This document shows positions 34,172 through 37,022 of a DNA stretch of 37,022 bases, one piece after another; the first letter of the stretch is position 1; each line of letters starts with the position of its first letter. A program made the translations under genes and the position numbers. The notes below the pieces were generated by a model. It ran no database searches. It was not told the DNA's origin and was given only the letters and a program-made list of their open reading frames with translations. Source of the DNA: Clostridia bacterium (lineage in GTDB: Bacteria > Bacillota > Clostridia > Oscillospirales > CAG-272); NCBI GenBank assembly GCA_017550315.1, contig JAFZPN010000061.1:1-37022 (forward strand), written 5' to 3'.

Positions 34172-36208
34172 ATGATCGCTTTCAACGAAATCACCACGCT
34201 CTTTGTCTCCCCGGACGGCGGGGATCCCATGAGCGGCACGGAGAGGACCCCGTCATCCGCGGGCGCGCCCTTCCCCTCCCTCGAAGCGGCCTTCTCCTTC
34301 ATCGCGGGGCTGCGCCGCGTCGGCATCGGACAGCCCATCACCGTGCGCCTGACCGAGGGCGTGCACTGTCTCTCCCGCACCGTGAAGATCGGCCCGGACG
34401 TGACGCGCGTCACCGTGGAACCGGACGGACAGGCGGATGTGCGCGTCGTGGGCGGCGTGAAGATCGACGGCTGGGAATGGGACACCTACAACGACACGAA
34501 ATGCCTCTCGGCGCCCCTGCCCGGCGCGGCGGACTTCACCGACTTCTACGTGAACGGCACCCGCGCGAAGCTCACCCGCTATCCCGAGGAGGGCTGGCTC
34601 TATCCCGAGGATGTCGAGAACCACGACGGTCAGCTCTTCTCCTCGTCGAAGTGGTTCATCGCAAAGGCGGGAGACATCCGGGACTTCAAAAACATCGACC
34701 GCGTGCAGATCAGCTTCTGCCACTACTGGATCGACGAGCACACGCCGATGGAGAGCTATGATCCCGCCTCGCGCCGCGTGACCTTCCTCTATCCCTCGCG
34801 CTTCAACATCGACGGCGGACCGGGGACGGCCTCGGGGCTCGAATACTGCCTCGAAAACGTGGCGGAGACCTTCGGGCATCCCGACGAATGGTACGCGGAC
34901 GGCGACCGGATCTACTACGTCCCGCGCGACGAGTCGATCACGCCCGAGACGATCGACGCGTACATCCCGCGGATCGCCAAGCTCTTCGAGATCACGGGCA
35001 CGCCGGAGAATCCCGTCCGGAACATCCGGTTCCGCGGGCTGAAGATGGGCGTAACGCGCGGGGAATACGGCTCCGTCGGATTCGGCGCGTCCGGAGAGGG
35101 CGAGGCCGTGAAATTTGCCTCCGACGCGCAGGCAGTCGCGCAGGCAGACGGATCCTTCTCCTTCCGGTATGCGGCGAACTGCTCGGTCGAGGACTGCGCG
35201 CTCGAGAATTACGGCGTCCACGGCTTCGTCGTCGGCGAGGGCTGCCACGGGATCCGCATCCTGCGCACCCTGATGCGCGACGGCGGCGCGGGCGGCGTCA
35301 AGATCATCGGCGGCGCGGTGGGATCCCCGGAGTCGACACACACCTGGGGCAACGCGGTCGAGGACTGCACGATCCTCTCCTGCGGGCGGCGGTACTTCGC
35401 GGCCTGCGGCGTGCTGCTCATCCATACCTACGAGAACTCCGTCTCGCACAACGAGATCGGCTACCTCTACTACACCGGGGTCTCCGCCGGATGGGTCTGG
35501 GGATACGCGCCGAGTATCTCGCGGGACAACCGGATCGAGAAGAACCACATCCACCACCTCGGCGACGGGATGCTCTCCGACATGGGCGGCGTGTATCTCC
35601 TCGGCGCGCAGCCCGGCACGGTGGTATCGGGGAACGTGATCCACCACGTGAAGTCGAAGAACTACGGCGGCTGGGCGCTCTACACCGACGAGGGCTCGTC
35701 CTTCATCACACTTGAGAACAACATCTGCTACGAGTGCTCGGACAACTCCTATCACCAGCACTACGGCTCGATGAACACCGTGCGCAACAACGTCTTCGCC
35801 TTTGCCGGCGGACAGGAAATCCGCGTCAGCCGCACCGAGCCGCACCTCTCGATCCTCTTCGAGAACAATATCCTCTTCGCCGACCGCGTCCCGCTCTACG
35901 ACATCAGCCGGAATCAGATCGCCGGACACACCGTCTCGACGAAGCGGAACATCCTCACCGACTGCACGCGCGAGGAGCCGATCCTGCGCAATTTCGGAGA
36001 CGGCGGGCGGCTCACCCTCGCGGATTTTCAGGCGGCGGGCATGGAATACGAATCCGTATCGGCCAATCCGCTCTTTGAGGATCCCTACGATTACGACTTC
36101 CGCCTGAAACCCGAATCCCCGGCCTTCGCGCTCGGATTCACGCCGATCGACACATCGGACGTCGGGCCGCGGACGGGCGTGGACGGAGGCGAGCCATGGA
36201 GAACCTGA
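34172..36208 (+). CDS. Right-handed beta-helix protein, GH141-like glycosidase candidate
   Basis: A 678-residue soluble protein. After an N-terminal segment (VSPDGGDPMSGTERTP) and a beta insert (about 100-280), residues about 285-620 form parallel beta-helix coils rich in Asn and His, for example NHIHHLGDGMLSDMGGVYLLG, SGNVIHHVKSKNYGGWALYTDEG and ENNICYECSDNSYHQHYGS, the style of GH141 and pectate-lyase-like enzymes acting on pectin-type sugars. Acidic residues in the DMGG and YTDEGSS loops are candidate catalytic groups. No signal peptide, so probably cytoplasmic. The start at 34172 has AGGAGG 5 nt upstream. The gene overlaps the next by 13 bp. No promoter fits between the upstream terminator and the start. 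Confidence 0.8.
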   Translation: MIAFNEITTLFVSPDGGDPMSGTERTPSSAGAPFPSLEAAFSFIAGLRRVGIGQPITVRLTEGVHCLSRTVKIGPDVTRVTVEPDGQADVRVVGGVKIDGWEWDTYNDTKCLSAPLPGAADFTDFYVNGTRAKLTRYPEEGWLYPEDVENHDGQLFSSSKWFIAKAGDIRDFKNIDRVQISFCHYWIDEHTPMESYDPASRRVTFLYPSRFNIDGGPGTASGLEYCLENVAETFGHPDEWYADGDRIYYVPRDESITPETIDAYIPRIAKLFEITGTPENPVRNIRFRGLKMGVTRGEYGSVGFGASGEGEAVKFASDAQAVAQADGSFSFRYAANCSVEDCALENYGVHGFVVGEGCHGIRILRTLMRDGGAGGVKIIGGAVGSPESTHTWGNAVEDCTILSCGRRYFAACGVLLIHTYENSVSHNEIGYLYYTGVSAGWVWGYAPSISRDNRIEKNHIHHLGDGMLSDMGGVYLLGAQPGTVVSGNVIHHVKSKNYGGWALYTDEGSSFITLENNICYECSDNSYHQHYGSMNTVRNNVFAFAGGQEIRVSRTEPHLSILFENNILFADRVPLYDISRNQIAGHTVSTKRNILTDCTREEPILRNFGDGGRLTLADFQAAGMEYESVSANPLFEDPYDYDFRLKPESPAFALGFTPIDTSDVGPRTGVDGGEPWRT

Positions 36209-36957
36209 CAAAAACGGCGGAGCTCGTCTTCACGCGGGACGGCCTCTCCCTTTGGGGAAAGCTGATCCTGCCGGAGGGGGAGGGTCCTCATCCCGCAGTG
36301 ATCCTCTGCCACGGCTACGGCGGCAATCACACGCACAACCTCGGCTTTGCGCAGTTCTTCGCCGAACACGGCTTTGCGGCGTATGCGTTCGATTTCGCGG
36401 GCGGCGGATGGGGCAGCCGGAGCGGAGGGCGGTCCGACGAGATGTCGGTCCTCACGGAGGCGGCGGATCTCTTTGCCGTGATGGACGGGCTCGCCGCGAT
36501 GCCGCAGATCGACGGGGACAACCTCTTCCTCTTCGGACAGAGCCAGGGCGGATTCGTCTGTTCGTACGCGGCGGGAAAACGCCCCGACCGGGTACGCGGA
36601 CTGACCGCGCTCTTCCCCGCCTACGTGATCCAGGACGACACGAGAAAGCGCGCGCCCGATCCCGATCACATTCCCGAACGGATGGAGGTCATGGGAATGC
36701 CCCTCGGCGCGGTCTACCACCGGAACGCGCTCTCCTTCGACATCTACGACGTGATCCGGGCATATCCCGGTCCGGTCCTGCTCTTCCACGGGACGGCGGA
36801 CACCCTCGTGCCGATCGCGTACTCCGAGCGCGCGGCGAAGACCTTCCCGTCCGCCCGCCTGATCGCCGTCGAAGGCGCGGGTCACGGATTCGGTCCCGAG
36901 GACGGCGCGCGGGTCGCGGAAGAGACGCTCGCGTTTTTCCGGGAGAATCTCCGATAA
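36196..36957 (+). CDS. Alpha/beta hydrolase, feruloyl-esterase-like
   Basis: A 253-residue soluble serine hydrolase. The oxyanion segment is LCHGYGGNHTHN, and the likely triad is S116 in GQSQGGF, D202 in HGTADTLVP and H230 in GAGHGFG. FDFAGGGWG is typical of gut cinnamoyl/feruloyl-esterase and dienelactone-hydrolase-like enzymes. It could remove acyl decorations from plant oligosaccharides. The start at 36196 lies inside the beta-helix gene (13-bp overlap, site GGAGGCGAG), so the two are translated together and probably act on one substrate. It is a different subfamily from the membrane-anchored hydrolase after ligA. Confidence 0.88.
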   Translation: MENLTKTAELVFTRDGLSLWGKLILPEGEGPHPAVILCHGYGGNHTHNLGFAQFFAEHGFAAYAFDFAGGGWGSRSGGRSDEMSVLTEAADLFAVMDGLAAMPQIDGDNLFLFGQSQGGFVCSYAAGKRPDRVRGLTALFPAYVIQDDTRKRAPDPDHIPERMEVMGMPLGAVYHRNALSFDIYDVIRAYPGPVLLFHGTADTLVPIAYSERAAKTFPSARLIAVEGAGHGFGPEDGARVAEETLAFFRENLR

Positions 36958-36968
36958 TCCGGCCATAC

Positions 36969-37012
36969 AAAAAACCGACGCGATCGCAAACGGTCACGCC
37001 GGTTTTGTCTTT
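36969..37012 (+). terminator. Terminator after the esterase gene
   Basis: AAAACCG (36971-36977) pairs with CGGTTTT (36999-37005), with two more pairs inside after a mismatch, followed by GTCTTTATT. It is A-rich before the stem, so it may work both ways. Confidence 0.75.
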
Positions 37013-37022
37013 ATTGCCTTAC

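Noticed and set aside
34253..36211. A 652-codon minus-strand frame opposite the beta-helix gene
   Set aside because: It is a codon-bias shadow without motifs, ribosome site or promoter.

Overview
The window reads as a chromosomal segment of a GC-rich anaerobic Firmicute, most likely an uncultured gut-type clostridium (Oscillospiraceae/Christensenellales-like). This is an inference from gene content: RNase Y, an ECF vitamin transporter, a sortase-type surface protein, NfnAB, acetate kinase, a TatD-linked radical SAM protein, strong AGGAGG ribosome binding sites and TTGnnn-17-TATAAT promoters. Coding DNA is GC-rich with many open antisense frames. Promoters are short AT-rich islands. I saw no rRNA, tRNA, CRISPR array, prophage or intact insertion sequence.

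Left part (1-7430). A rightward block nagA, metG, tatD and a TatD-associated radical SAM gene runs from one clear promoter. It meets leftward tmcAL across a structured, repeat-flanked bidirectional terminator (4767-4943). tmcAL and ackA diverge from two promoters whose -10 boxes share one 10-bp palindrome.

Vitamin-uptake block (7447-13260, leftward). Five overlapping or closely spaced genes encode a wall-anchored surface protein, a membrane-tethered alpha/alpha-toroid protein with a C-terminal DUF4430 (transcobalamin-like) domain, and a dedicated ECF transporter (T protein, fused double ATPase, S protein). Together they look like a capture-and-import machine, possibly for a corrinoid. This is the most interesting system in the window.

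Middle (13438-21245). Leftward nfnA-nfnB encode the flavin-bifurcating ferredoxin:NADP transhydrogenase. A small rightward PIN-domain gene and its short partner follow, with lower GC than their surroundings. Then come a TIGR01212-type radical SAM gene, an aspartate-aminotransferase-like gene and rny (RNase Y), which has a structured leader.

Right part (21246-37022), all rightward. GH36 alpha-galactosidase and GH127 beta-L-arabinofuranosidase genes form one operon. Next are ligA with a membrane-anchored alpha/beta hydrolase, a six-hairpin-glycosidase-like protein with an endonuclease/exonuclease/phosphatase-fold protein, and a tandem GNAT acetyltransferase. A PrsA-like foldase follows, then a beta-helix (GH141-like) protein overlapping an esterase-like hydrolase. 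None of the sugar enzymes shows a signal peptide, so they probably act on imported plant oligosaccharides. A cluster of three DnaA-box-like 9-mers lies at 31420-31453.
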